Below, piece after piece: positions 9,960 to 18,772 of a stretch of DNA of 64,000 nt. The position numbers were made by a program, and so were the translations under genes. The notes under the pieces were generated by a model, which saw only the letters and a program-made list of their open reading frames with translations, was not told the origin of the DNA and ran no database searches. Numbering within the stretch: the first letter of the stretch is position 1; each line of letters starts with the position of its first letter. This stretch comes from CAZSVP01 sp964637185 (GTDB taxonomy: Bacteria; Patescibacteriota; Saccharimonadia; CAILAD01; BJGX01): contig CAZWVB010000001.1 in assembly GCA_964637185.1 (NCBI GenBank), forward strand, positions 194,615 to 258,614. Reading direction: 5' to 3'.

Positions 9960-10520
9960 ATGCAGTTAGACAAGCAAGAATTAATCCAACTAGTGGGCGA
10001 GGCCCAGCGTGGTGATAGCGCTGCCTTTGATAAGCTCTATGAACAGCTGTATCAGCCGCTATTTCGCTATGTGGCCGCCAAAGTCCGCACAATAGATGAC
10101 GCTGAAGATCTTACGCAACAGTCCTTTATGAAGTTTTGGCAAAATTTGAGCAACTGGCAAGATAGGGGCCACAGTCCGACAGCATATCTCTACAAAATAG
10201 CCTCAACAGTTGTGATTGACTACTACCGTGCTAGTCGTCACCGCCCGATCGGTGATTCAGAAGAAGTATTATTGGCAATAGCAGATACGTCACAGGATAT
10301 ACATCAAGACGTTTTATTAGAGGAGCAAAAACAACAGCTTTTGGCGCAGTTGGCTCGCTTGGGTGAGGCAGATCAAGAGGTATTGAAGCTGCGATACTTT
10401 GCGGGCCTAAGTTCTGAGCAAATCGCAGATGTAATAGGTAAGACACCGGTGGCGACGCGCAAAATGCAGTCACGAGCAATAGCCAAATTGCGTAAGCTGT
10501 TGGAGGAGACTAAATCATGA
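9960..10520 (+). CDS. ECF-type RNA polymerase sigma factor
   Basis: A 186-aa sigma-70 family protein of ECF size. Region 2 is visible at residues about 20-90 (YVAAKVRTIDDAEDLTQQSF for 2.2, then WQDRGHSPTAYLYKIASTVVIDYYR for 2.3/2.4 and the linker). Region 4 is near residues 125-180 (LRYFAGLSSEQIADVIGKT, a helix-turn-helix). It would redirect RNA polymerase to a small regulon. The 4-nt overlap with the next gene, a one-helix membrane protein, is the usual sigma/anti-sigma layout. A TATAAC sequence lies only 2 nt before the ATG, too near to be its own leaderless promoter, so co-transcription with the ABC genes is likely. Confidence 0.92.
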   Translation: MQLDKQELIQLVGEAQRGDSAAFDKLYEQLYQPLFRYVAAKVRTIDDAEDLTQQSFMKFWQNLSNWQDRGHSPTAYLYKIASTVVIDYYRASRHRPIGDSEEVLLAIADTSQDIHQDVLLEEQKQQLLAQLARLGEADQEVLKLRYFAGLSSEQIADVIGKTPVATRKMQSRAIAKLRKLLEETKS

Positions 10521-11035
10521 CTTATCAAGATTACGACCAACTTTTGGAAGAATATTTGCAGGCTAAAGGGCCGGCTCGCAAGGCTATGGAGAAGTCTAAT
10601 CCCAGTGAGCGTGAGAATTTGTTGTCTGACGCGGCAGTAGTGGCGCGTTTGGAGGCGCTGGCTAAGACGGCTTCACCATCGCGTGATGGATTGCGCCGTA
10701 GTCTTGTTATTGAGGAGTCACACAAAACCCAAGTTAGCCGCTGGCGCTTCCAGCCGTTTGGCATTGCGGTCGGTGGTGTAGCTGTAGCTATGTTGGTATT
10801 TGGCAGTGTGATTGTACTGCGTCGAACACCAACTACCACCACAGTGCCAACTGCCAATGTATCAGCCAGTGGTAGTATTGCCAACGCCAATAGCCAAGTA
10901 ACTGCTGACGCGCTGACTGAGCAAAACCTGGCTACATCAGATGATATGGCGACAACTCAACTGGACAATCAGATCAATTTAGCGAGTCAACATCAAACTA
11001 CTTTGGGAGATATCTACGATGCAGCTGCTCAATAA
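10517..11035 (+). CDS. Probable membrane anti-sigma factor
   Basis: A 172-aa protein with a charged cytoplasmic N-terminal half (residues 1-75), a single transmembrane helix (about 76-98) and a Thr/Ser/Ala-rich external tail. The start overlaps the sigma gene stop by 4 nt (ATGA). Topology and position fit an anti-sigma factor that holds the ECF sigma at the membrane. The zinc-binding HxxxCxxC motif of ZAS-type anti-sigma factors is absent, so it would be another type; this role is inferred from context only. Confidence 0.65.
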   Translation: MTYQDYDQLLEEYLQAKGPARKAMEKSNPSERENLLSDAAVVARLEALAKTASPSRDGLRRSLVIEESHKTQVSRWRFQPFGIAVGGVAVAMLVFGSVIVLRRTPTTTTVPTANVSASGSIANANSQVTADALTEQNLATSDDMATTQLDNQINLASQHQTTLGDIYDAAAQ

Positions 11036-11795
11036 AAAAGTTATTTTGTCTGCACTAGCTACTATTACTGGCTTAATTCTTTCTATTGGCTTTAGCGGTG
11101 TTGTGCGGGCTGAGGCCGTCCGTCCTGATTTACGCAACCAGTTGTTTTGTCAAAGAATTGATAGCATTGCCGAACGGCTGCGTGATGATGCTGCTAATTT
11201 CCGTGGTGCTAGTGAGCCTGTGCAGTTGAATCACGATGGTAGTCTGGTGGAGCGTCGCTTGAGTTTTGACAAAAAACTCGACGCTTTTCGCAAAAATGCC
11301 GAATCCGCTCGAGAAATGCACATCCAAGCTATGCTCAAACGGGCCAAGAATAATCAGCAATCACAGGCTATTGAGCAATACAACATAGCGCTCAAGCAGG
11401 CCATAGAATCGCGCCAAGCTAGTATTGACAGTATTATCCACAACTACCGCGATCAAGTAGATGCAGCATTGGAGCAGGCCGAATCCAAACGCGTCAGCAA
11501 TCGACGTGATTTCCTAACTATGACCGCTACGGCGATCGACCAAGCCAAGTCAGACTGTAAATCTGCTGACGGCGATACAGCTGCTGTGATTCGCCAAACC
11601 CTACTACAAGATATTGTATCCGCTCGCAACAAGCTAGCCACGGACAGCAGCCAACTGAGCCAAACAGCTATGGCTATACATCAAGCTCGTGATACTGGCC
11701 GCAATCAAATCGCCGATGCTTTCAAACAGTTTGCAACTTCAGTGGAGCAAGCTCGGCAACAGTTGATCACATCGGTTGGTAGTTTGTTGCAATAA
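11019..11795 (+). CDS. Secreted coiled-coil protein, 258 aa
   Basis: A signal peptide is visible (LILSIGFSGVVRAEA, cleavage probably after about residue 32). The mature part is almost entirely helical and rich in Gln, Ala, Arg and Asp, with two cysteines far apart (FCQR near residue 45 and DCKS near 178) that could form a disulfide. No catalytic motif is seen. The start lies 17 nt inside the probable anti-sigma gene, so it is coupled to the ECF module and may be its target or its external sensor. No family is recognised. Confidence 0.7.
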   Translation: MQLLNKKVILSALATITGLILSIGFSGVVRAEAVRPDLRNQLFCQRIDSIAERLRDDAANFRGASEPVQLNHDGSLVERRLSFDKKLDAFRKNAESAREMHIQAMLKRAKNNQQSQAIEQYNIALKQAIESRQASIDSIIHNYRDQVDAALEQAESKRVSNRRDFLTMTATAIDQAKSDCKSADGDTAAVIRQTLLQDIVSARNKLATDSSQLSQTAMAIHQARDTGRNQIADAFKQFATSVEQARQQLITSVGSLLQ

Positions 11796-11865
11796 TATAT
11801 CAGCTAGGACAGATTTTGGCAGCCCAATTGGTGTATAATATCGCCGATAAATATGGGGAAATTGA

Positions 11866-12723
11866 GTGCGTGCAATTCGGATAATAGTAATAGTACTGTC
11901 ATCATTGTTGGTTAGCGTATTTGTCCTACTGACTGTATTAAATCAGATAGTGCAGCAGTCTGATAAGGTAACCAACCTACTTGATAGCGCACAAATATAT
12001 GATGTGATCAAGCCCCAGATACGTAGTGAAGTTGTAGACAATGTCAGTCTTGACAGCCCATATGCCGCTAGCTTCAATGCTCAGCTCGATACTGTATTGC
12101 AGCCTGGGCTGATCAAAACCATGTTTGAGCCAGTTGCATCAGGCCTGGTGAGTTGGTTGCGTGAGCCGTTAGATGTTGAGCCTAGGCTCAATGTAGATCT
12201 AACACCACTACGACAAGCCATGAGCCAGCCACCCAGCGATGTAGCGGCCAATAAGTCCTCAGATTATCAGTTTTTTGTAAAAAGAACTGTGCCGGACTCT
12301 ATTGAGATAAATCCTCAAGACGGTACCATCAATGTATTGTCATCAATAACAAGTTTGAAAACTGTAGTGACCAAATTGCCGCAAATGCAGTTGATGCTGC
12401 TGATAATTATCGCAGTAGCCCTAATACTAACTATTATTGCCAGCCTTTTGGCCAAACGCAGCGTATTTGCGGGTCTTGGATTTGTCAGTTTGGGATCGGC
12501 ATTGGTACTTGCAATAGCGACACTCACAAGCCCAAGCATAACTAAGACACTAACAACTACCAACAACGCTTGGATCATAAGTGTTAAGTTGGCCTTGGCA
12601 TCCACCGCTTTGTACGGCCCCTATGTTCTCTGGTTGAGTGTAAGCGGGGCGATTTTGTGCGCTCTTGGATCAGCTTTTTGGTGGATACGTCGTCGCAAGC
12701 TCAAGCGTGGTGGTGAGCGCTAG
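11866..12723 (+). CDS. Membrane protein of unknown function, 285 aa
   Basis: GTG start preceded by GGGGAAATTGA and by a TATAAT box at 11834, so this gene does have a short leader. It has an N-terminal transmembrane helix (about residues 3-24), an extracytoplasmic domain of about 150 residues with DVIKPQIRSEVVDNV, and three C-terminal helices ending in a very basic tail (RRRKLKRGGER). I do not recognise a family. Its 3' end overlaps the convergent prenyltransferase gene by 23 nt. Confidence 0.7.
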   Translation: MRAIRIIVIVLSSLLVSVFVLLTVLNQIVQQSDKVTNLLDSAQIYDVIKPQIRSEVVDNVSLDSPYAASFNAQLDTVLQPGLIKTMFEPVASGLVSWLREPLDVEPRLNVDLTPLRQAMSQPPSDVAANKSSDYQFFVKRTVPDSIEINPQDGTINVLSSITSLKTVVTKLPQMQLMLLIIIAVALILTIIASLLAKRSVFAGLGFVSLGSALVLAIATLTSPSITKTLTTTNNAWIISVKLALASTALYGPYVLWLSVSGAILCALGSAFWWIRRRKLKRGGER

Positions 12724-14728
12724 TATTTTTTTGACGAGATCCCAGCTCCCACTGCAACATTGATCTAAGCATACACCAAGCCACACATAGATCAGCCAAG
12801 GGCAATAACAATACAGCGATCAGATGTTGTTTTAGTACTATGCCATGCAATAATCTTTGGGCATAAAAGATTACAACAACTACAAAAAGTAACCAAGCGA
12901 TTTCGCTACCAAAGCCAAGAAATTGCCAGCCGAACAAAACCAGCGGTAATATACCAGTGATAAAAATGGTAGTACAAATCGCGACTATCATTGGTAGTGA
13001 AAAATAACTCCAAGGATAGGCTTGTTCGGCTAGTATATCCATACTAGGGTTATTTTCTTGATGGAATTGGGCGGCAGCTTGGCTAGTGCCCAACAAGGAC
13101 AGGGTTTTGATACCGCGGGTCATCGCATGGCGCAGCAAATCCGCCGCTATTATACTACTGTCTTTACACTTGCTAAGACCGTGAAGCTTTTCGAGCTGCT
13201 TGGCGTCACAAGCGGTAAGTTGGCCATACCACAAGCTGTGCTTTTGGGATTGCAAATTTGCTAAGAAATTTGGCGACCAATTATTTATTAGGGCATTGAA
13301 TTGGCCCACGCTCAGTAAATGCGCCAGAGACGATGTCGGATCAGCTGTTTGCATAGCTACAAATCCGACGCTCTTCGTGTGCATTTGTGTGGCCAGCACA
13401 GTTAAAGCATTTGGATAAAGAATAATATCCTGATGCAGCATAACCACTATCTGACCTTTGGCTTGCTGACGCATTGTTTCAAATGCCCAAGTTTGTTTGT
13501 GCCAACCATCGGGCGACGGTGGCAATTCTACTATGCGCAATCTTTTGTCTTGTTGGGTCTGTAATCGAGATAGTGTAGCATCGGTCGATCCAAGATCAGC
13601 AATCAGTATTTCAAAATCCGGATAATTTTGGCCAAGCGCTGCCAGTAACGTTGAATTGATAGTGGATGATTGGTTGTAGCAAGTCATGAGTATGCTTATT
13701 TGTGGCCAGTGTTGTATTGATTTGTCTGATTTGAGTTTGGATCGCATCAGCCAAAAATTGCAGACACTAATTACCAGTCCAAATAAGCTTATCATCAACA
13801 ATATTATTGTCGTTACTAGCAGCCAGTTACTTCTCAACCCCAAAGTATTGTAGCCCCACATCAGGAGAATAGTCAGTCCTGCTCCCACAAAATAGTTAAG
13901 CCAAATGAAATTCTTCCAAGCAGCCTGGAATCTATTACTTCTAGCATCCGATGTAAATTTCAAGAAAAAGCTAGAATTGAGTATGTATAGGCTCAACAGC
14001 GCAGCTGCCCAAATACCCGTAGGCGCATAAGCCACTGCTACCATAGCCGCTGCCAATGAGTACATGGCTAGGACAATTCGATTGGTACGGCGCGCCCCAA
14101 AAACAGTGGCGATTGATGCAATATTGGCAGCACGATCTGGTTTGATATCTTGAATTGCACCGAGCGCGTGAGATGCCATGCCCCATAACAAAAAAGCTCC
14201 TAGTGCCGCAAGGTATGGTGCCAGGCTGATGTTCCCAGCGAATAACAACCCAAACAAAAATGGACTCACAAAATGTAAGCTAGAGTTGAGCGAGTCCAGT
14301 ATTGGAATCTCTTTGAACCTTAGTGGCGGCATACTATAACTTATGCAAAATATTATCAACAGTATGAAGAAACCTTTTGCTATCCAGCTGCCGCTAAGAA
14401 GAAGAATAGCAATACCCAGTGGTACCACAGTTAATAGGATTGCATACCAGATGGTTGGTCGCTTGTCCTTGCCTACCAAAGCGCCTTGCATGGAATTTTT
14501 GCGTGGGTTCTTGAGGTCACTTTCATAATCAAAAATATCGTTGACGCCATACATCAATAGGTTGTAAGGCATCAAAAAGAAGATCAGTCCAAGCCAGAAC
14601 ATGATGTCAAGGTTGGCATTGGCTATTAGATAGCCGGCAGCAAATGGGAAAGCTGTATTGGGCCAACTAATTGGTCGGCTAGTCAGTAGTATCAGACGTA
14701 TTTTTTTTAGTAGGTTGGAAATATTCAT
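12701..14728 (-). CDS. crtEb: Carotenoid C50 elongase (UbiA) fused to GT2 glycosyltransferase
   Basis: A 675-aa fusion. Residues 1 to about 300 form a UbiA prenyltransferase with the two Asp motifs NDIFDYESD (63-71) followed by NPRK, and AIQDIKPDRA (191-200); the DYESD..NPRK form is typical of CrtEb/Lbt lycopene elongases. Residues about 343-530 form a GT2 domain (ISILMTCYNQSSTINSTL, DLGSTDATL, then GWHKQTWAF and LHQD), resembling carotenoid/hopanoid glycosyltransferases with a GW-x-GK-x-WA motif. Three hydrophobic helices end the protein. The gene overlaps the cyclase subunit upstream by 50 nt. ATG 14728 is preferred over an upstream TTG. Predicted work: add C5 units to lycopene and glycosylate the product. 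The fusion is unusual. Confidence 0.82.
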   Translation of the reverse strand: MNISNLLKKIRLILLTSRPISWPNTAFPFAAGYLIANANLDIMFWLGLIFFLMPYNLLMYGVNDIFDYESDLKNPRKNSMQGALVGKDKRPTIWYAILLTVVPLGIAILLLSGSWIAKGFFILLIIFCISYSMPPLRFKEIPILDSLNSSLHFVSPFLFGLLFAGNISLAPYLAALGAFLLWGMASHALGAIQDIKPDRAANIASIATVFGARRTNRIVLAMYSLAAAMVAVAYAPTGIWAAALLSLYILNSSFFLKFTSDARSNRFQAAWKNFIWLNYFVGAGLTILLMWGYNTLGLRSNWLLVTTIILLMISLFGLVISVCNFWLMRSKLKSDKSIQHWPQISILMTCYNQSSTINSTLLAALGQNYPDFEILIADLGSTDATLSRLQTQQDKRLRIVELPPSPDGWHKQTWAFETMRQQAKGQIVVMLHQDIILYPNALTVLATQMHTKSVGFVAMQTADPTSSLAHLLSVGQFNALINNWSPNFLANLQSQKHSLWYGQLTACDAKQLEKLHGLSKCKDSSIIAADLLRHAMTRGIKTLSLLGTSQAAAQFHQENNPSMDILAEQAYPWSYFSLPMIVAICTTIFITGILPLVLFGWQFLGFGSEIAWLLFVVVVIFYAQRLLHGIVLKQHLIAVLLLPLADLCVAWCMLRSMLQWELGSRQKNTSAHHHA

Positions 14729-15002
14729 ACAATAACTCAAAAATAGCAGGAACTATGGTAGCAGCCAATAGTGTATAGCCAAAATCCTCAATAGGAATAG
14801 TTAAAAGTTTTACTCCAAGAATTGCTCCCATATTATACTGCACGATTGGCCGATAGGTGATCCACCAGTCAAATATAATAGTTAAAATAGTCAGCCCAAG
14901 CAGTGTAAGCACCCAAGCCTTCAAAACAATCTTCCGGCGTGCCAAAAAAAGTACTATTAAAGCTATAATAACTTCCAGTGCCAATAGCAGGCCGTATTTC
15001 AT
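14679..15002 (-). CDS. Lycopene cyclase domain subunit (CrtYd/CrtYf type)
   Basis: A 107-aa membrane protein with three helices. It carries the hallmarks of the second half of heterodimeric lycopene cyclases: FDWWITY, then a glycine-preceded IPIEDFGYTLL near residues 70-80, with the conserved PxED motif. The start overlaps the stop of the partner subunit by 4 nt (ATGA), and its own 3' end overlaps the elongase gene, so the three minus-strand genes are one coupled operon. Whether the ring made is beta, gamma or epsilon cannot be read from sequence here. Confidence 0.85.
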   Translation of the reverse strand: MKYGLLLALEVIIALIVLFLARRKIVLKAWVLTLLGLTILTIIFDWWITYRPIVQYNMGAILGVKLLTIPIEDFGYTLLAATIVPAIFELLYEYFQPTKKNTSDTTD

Positions 15003-15334
15003 TGGCCAACCAATCTCTTACTAGCCTGATAAAGATTGCAGCACAAGTAACCAATTAGTACCAGTAACAAGATTTCTTCAACTGGCAAGTTCGGGTTGAC
15101 TATATTTATATTCATAACGTATTTTTGATTGGTATAGAATATCTGCCAGCCAATTCCTGCGATGTCCAAAAGTAGCAGTAACAGTGTGCTGGCTAATATG
15201 GCTATGCCGCTAGCTGGAGTATTGTCCCAAAATGACAATCTATAATGCTTGTCTATAACCATCATACCCCCTAAGCCAACAAGCAGCACTAGTAAATATG
15301 CAAAATGATCAATGATGTATACCATATTTTTCAC
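14999..15334 (-). CDS. Lycopene cyclase domain subunit (CrtYc/CrtYe type)
   Basis: A 111-aa protein with three hydrophobic helices. The motif NLPVEEILLLVLIGY near residues 80-95 is the conserved PxEE segment of the lycopene cyclase domain (TIGR03462 type), and DIAGIGWQIFY precedes it. It pairs with the next gene to form the heterodimeric cyclase known from Actinobacteria. GTG 15334 is taken as start; ATG 15325 is possible. It heads the leftward operon and faces crtI across 36 nt that must hold both promoters. Confidence 0.82.
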   Translation of the reverse strand: MKNMVYIIDHFAYLLVLLVGLGGMMVIDKHYRLSFWDNTPASGIAILASTLLLLLLDIAGIGWQIFYTNQKYVMNINIVNPNLPVEEILLLVLIGYLCCNLYQASKRLVGQ

Positions 15335-15370
15335 TAATAAGCCTAACCCATCTGGTATTATATATGCAAT
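15335..15370. promoter_or_regulatory. Divergent carotenoid promoter region
   Basis: Only 36 nt separate the two divergent crt operons. TATTAT at 15356-15361 ends 9 nt before the crtI ATG and has no SD behind it, so crtI is probably leaderless. The leftward promoter must overlap the same DNA, linking expression of both arms. Confidence 0.5.
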
Positions 15371-16864
15371 ATGAGTAGAAAATCAGTCATAATTGTTGGC
15401 GCGGGTATTGGAGGTTTGTGTACAGCAGCAAGGCTGTCATCACTTGGTTATCAGGTGTCTGTTTTCGAAAAAGAAGCCTTAGTCGGCGGTCGCGCCAACC
15501 GCATCGAAAAAGATGGTTACAAGTTTGATATTGGGCCTACGCTACTCATGATGACAGATGTACTGGAAGAAACCTTCAGATTTTGTGGCAAAAAAATGAC
15601 TGACTATCTAGAGTTGATACAGCTTGAACCAAATTATCAGGTGGTATTTGGTGATCATAGTCGGGTAGAAGTGAGTAGCAACCTACCGCGTTTAACAAAG
15701 CAACTCGCCCGACTAGATGAAAAAGCACCCGAGCAGTTTTTTGACTATTTTGCCAGTGTCAGTGAGTTCTATAGATTGTCACGACACAACTATATAGAGC
15801 GAAACTTCGACAAATTGAGCGAGTTTGTAAATATTCGTCATGGCAGCAAGCTTCTCTACAAACATGGCCTACAAAATTTGTGGGATTATACTGGTAGATA
15901 TTTTGACGATGAAAGATTGCGACAACTTTTTAGTTTTCAAAGCATGTATTTGGGGGTTAGCCCATATGAGGCTCCGGCCATTTATTCCACAGTAAGTTAT
16001 ATGGAGACGGCTTTAGGTATTTGGTACCCAAAAGGTGGTATGTATAGTTTGAGTTTGGCTTTGGCCAAACTCTGTCGAGACCTGGGTGTAAAAATAACTA
16101 CCAATAGCCCAGTGGAACAAATCATCGTAGAGTCAGGTCGAGCCAAAGCCGTACGAGTCGGTGGAAAGCAACATGCAGCCGATATTATTGTAGCCAACTC
16201 TGATTTGGTCTATAGCCATCAGTATCTGCTGAATGAAACCAGCCAGTTCGACAAATACACGCCAAAACTTCAGAAGCTACGCCAAGCAAGCTCAGCGATG
16301 CTGTTTTACTGGGGTGTCAACGACGACTTGGATGGTTTGTTGCATCACAATGTGATTCTTAGCAATCAGTTCAAACAAAATTTGCAAGATATATTCCACA
16401 ATCAGCGTTTGCCCAAAACGCCTAGTTTTTACGTTTACGTTCCTACAAAAACAGACCCGCGGCTTGCCCCGCCAAACCGTCATATAATGTATGTACTTGT
16501 GCCGGTGCCCAATCTCAGCGCCAACATCGATTGGCCAAAGGCGGCTGCACGTCTAAAAAAACAAGTTCTAGCTCGCTGTCTTCAGGAATTCAAAATTGAT
16601 TTGACTGACAAAATAGACTCAGAAGAGGTATTTGGTCCCGAAGATTTCAAAACAAAGTTTAATTTGCCTGATGGATCTGCCTTTGGCCTCAGTCACACTC
16701 TGGCGCAATCTGCATATTTTCGTCCCCACAATAAATCCACTGACATCAAAAACTTATTTTTTGTGGGCGCTAGTACTTATCCAGGTGGTGGTGTCCCTAT
16801 GGTCACTATCAGCGCAAAACTTGTGGTTGAGCGTATTCAAAAAGGAGAAGCTAATGCTGTCTAA
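15371..16864 (+). CDS. crtI: Phytoene desaturase
   Basis: A 497-aa FAD-dependent desaturase. The N-terminal dinucleotide-binding loop is VGAGIGGLCTAARL, followed by the Glu of VFEKEALVGGRANR; the C-terminal FAD motif is LFFVGASTYPGGGVPMV. Length and both motifs match bacterial CrtI, which converts phytoene to lycopene in four steps. The gene overlaps crtE by 11 nt. It is the first gene of the rightward crt operon and acts on the product of crtB two genes downstream. Confidence 0.93.
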   Translation: MSRKSVIIVGAGIGGLCTAARLSSLGYQVSVFEKEALVGGRANRIEKDGYKFDIGPTLLMMTDVLEETFRFCGKKMTDYLELIQLEPNYQVVFGDHSRVEVSSNLPRLTKQLARLDEKAPEQFFDYFASVSEFYRLSRHNYIERNFDKLSEFVNIRHGSKLLYKHGLQNLWDYTGRYFDDERLRQLFSFQSMYLGVSPYEAPAIYSTVSYMETALGIWYPKGGMYSLSLALAKLCRDLGVKITTNSPVEQIIVESGRAKAVRVGGKQHAADIIVANSDLVYSHQYLLNETSQFDKYTPKLQKLRQASSAMLFYWGVNDDLDGLLHHNVILSNQFKQNLQDIFHNQRLPKTPSFYVYVPTKTDPRLAPPNRHIMYVLVPVPNLSANIDWPKAAARLKKQVLARCLQEFKIDLTDKIDSEEVFGPEDFKTKFNLPDGSAFGLSHTLAQSAYFRPHNKSTDIKNLFFVGASTYPGGGVPMVTISAKLVVERIQKGEANAV

Positions 16865-17909
16865 ATACATTGCCCACAACAAAGAGATGATAGATCACGC
16901 ACTCAAAGAACATTTTGATAATACCGAAGCTCAATTGTCAGGTGATAGAGTAGTCCTTGATTTAGTTGAGAGTATCAAAAGTGTAGCCATGAACGGCGGC
17001 AAACGACTTAGGCCATTGTTGATGAGCTTGAGCTACGAGATGTACGGTGGGGGCAACAAGTTGCTGAAGGTTCAGGCCGGTATTGTACTAGAGCTGCTGC
17101 ATACATTTATGCTAATCCACGACGACATTGAAGACGGTGATTTACAGAGACATGGTGGCCCGACTGTTGAGGCGATATATCGTAACAAACTGACTGGCAA
17201 GAATATCGAACAAAGAAATCATATTGCTAGGGGATGCGCTATCAATGCTGGTGACGTAGCGCATTCGATGGTTTATGCTAAGCTCAGCTCACTTTCCGCA
17301 CAGCCCTCAACAATAGTGTCGTTGGTAAAACTGGTAAGTGACAAGAGCATCATCACCGCTCTAGGGCAGCAGCACGACATACTTGCGCCCACTACAAAAA
17401 AGCTAGTGCTAGCAGATGTTGAGCGTATTGCTCTATACAAGACTGCCTACTATTCGTTTATCTTGCCATTGTTGTTTGGATCAACACTCGCGGAAAATAC
17501 CAAAGACGGTAAAAAACTCGAGCAGATTGGTCGTAACCTAGGCGTGGCATTTCAAATCACAGATGACTTGTTGGGTGTATATGGACAATCAGAAGTGTTG
17601 GGTAAGCCAAATATATCGGACATGAGGGAAGGCAAAAATACCATGTTATTGCATCACGCACTAAGCATGGCCCAGCCAAGTCAGATCAAGACTATCAAAC
17701 AGTATTGGGGGAACTCTCAGGCCGACAGTGCCGCACTGGACCAGATCCGTGAAATTTTTGAAGTATCTGGTGCCAAGCAGAAAGCCATCAATGATGCTAG
17801 TGAGTTACACGCCATTGCTGTCAAAAATATCAAGGGTCTTAAGATCGACACTAAGTATCAACAATTATTGCAAGAATTCTCAGATAAATGCGTCAACAGG
17901 ATATTTTGA
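16854..17909 (+). CDS. crtE: Geranylgeranyl diphosphate synthase
   Basis: A 351-aa trans-isoprenyl diphosphate synthase. The first Asp-rich motif is LIHDDIEDGDLQRHGGPT and the second is FQITDDLLGVYG; GGKRLRP near residue 47 binds the substrate diphosphate. Supplies GGPP for CrtB and possibly allylic substrate for other prenyltransferases. ATG 16854 is preferred because AAAGGAG lies just upstream inside crtI; the frame is open further upstream but that part overlaps crtI fully. The stop overlaps the crtB start. Confidence 0.92.
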   Translation: MLSKYIAHNKEMIDHALKEHFDNTEAQLSGDRVVLDLVESIKSVAMNGGKRLRPLLMSLSYEMYGGGNKLLKVQAGIVLELLHTFMLIHDDIEDGDLQRHGGPTVEAIYRNKLTGKNIEQRNHIARGCAINAGDVAHSMVYAKLSSLSAQPSTIVSLVKLVSDKSIITALGQQHDILAPTTKKLVLADVERIALYKTAYYSFILPLLFGSTLAENTKDGKKLEQIGRNLGVAFQITDDLLGVYGQSEVLGKPNISDMREGKNTMLLHHALSMAQPSQIKTIKQYWGNSQADSAALDQIREIFEVSGAKQKAINDASELHAIAVKNIKGLKIDTKYQQLLQEFSDKCVNRIF

Positions 17910-18760
17910 TGTCTCAGCTAACTTACAACCAGACTGTCTATACCCGAGCCAGCTACCAGACTAGCAAGTTATGGACACGCGAATTTTCCTCGTCTTTTTA
18001 TAAAGCAACAACACTTTTGGACGAACCGATCAGGACTCACATATTTAATGTTTATGGGTTAGTCCGTTTGGCAGATGAAATAGTGGATAGTTGGCGACCA
18101 TCGGACATGGCTACAATGTTATCAGCTCTTGAGAAAGATATTTACAAAGCCACAAAGTCTGGTTTTAGTACCAACCCGATCGTCCATGCATATGCAATTA
18201 CCGTAGTGCAATTTGGTATCGATCAGGATTTGATAAAAGCTTTTTTTGCGAGCATGAAAATGGACATAGCAAAAAGTAAGTACACACAAACCGAATTTGA
18301 GCGCTATATATATGGTTCGGCACAGTCAGTTGGTTTGATGTGCTTGGCGGTGTTTGTAAATGGCGATCGGCAGATGTATAACAGGCTAAAGCCAGCCGCC
18401 ATGTCTCTCGGCGCAGGTTTTCAAAAGGTCAATTTTTTGCGTGACTTAGGTAGTGATGAGCAGGAGCTAGCTAGGTATTATTTCCCAAAACAAAACGCCA
18501 AACAAATCACTATCAAACAATACCGGGCTATCATTGCCGATATCAATGCTGATTTTACAACGGCTCAAATAGGCATCGTTCATTTGCCAAAAAGCTCCCG
18601 CTATGCAGTAGCGCTAGCCTTGGCTTCTTACAAGTTGTTGTTAGACAAATTATCACAACAATCACTCTCAGATGTTTACGGTGCTAGATATAGAGTAGGA
18701 TCATTACAGAAAGCTCAGTTGCTCACAAAATATCGTCTGGTCAAAATGCTTGGAAGATGA
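17909..18760 (+). CDS. crtB: Phytoene synthase
   Basis: A 283-aa squalene/phytoene synthase. Both Mg-binding motifs are present: LVRLADEIVDSW near residue 46 and NFLRDLGSDEQELARYYFP near residue 180. It condenses two GGPP to phytoene. The ATG at 17909 shares its A with the crtE TGA stop (TGATG), a typical coupling; AGGAT precedes it. An earlier in-frame ATG (17888) would overlap crtE further and has no better ribosome site. Confidence 0.93.
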   Translation: MSQLTYNQTVYTRASYQTSKLWTREFSSSFYKATTLLDEPIRTHIFNVYGLVRLADEIVDSWRPSDMATMLSALEKDIYKATKSGFSTNPIVHAYAITVVQFGIDQDLIKAFFASMKMDIAKSKYTQTEFERYIYGSAQSVGLMCLAVFVNGDRQMYNRLKPAAMSLGAGFQKVNFLRDLGSDEQELARYYFPKQNAKQITIKQYRAIIADINADFTTAQIGIVHLPKSSRYAVALALASYKLLLDKLSQQSLSDVYGARYRVGSLQKAQLLTKYRLVKMLGR

Positions 18761-18772
18761 GACACTAGAAGT

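Noticed and set aside
12901..14600. Rightward open frames inside the carotenoid prenyltransferase gene
   Set aside because: They lie opposite a well-supported gene, lack family motifs and have no ribosome sites.
15371..18760. Retinal production for a rhodopsin
   Set aside because: No carotenoid oxygenase (Blh/Brp) or rhodopsin gene lies in the window, and the elongase suggests C50 products instead.
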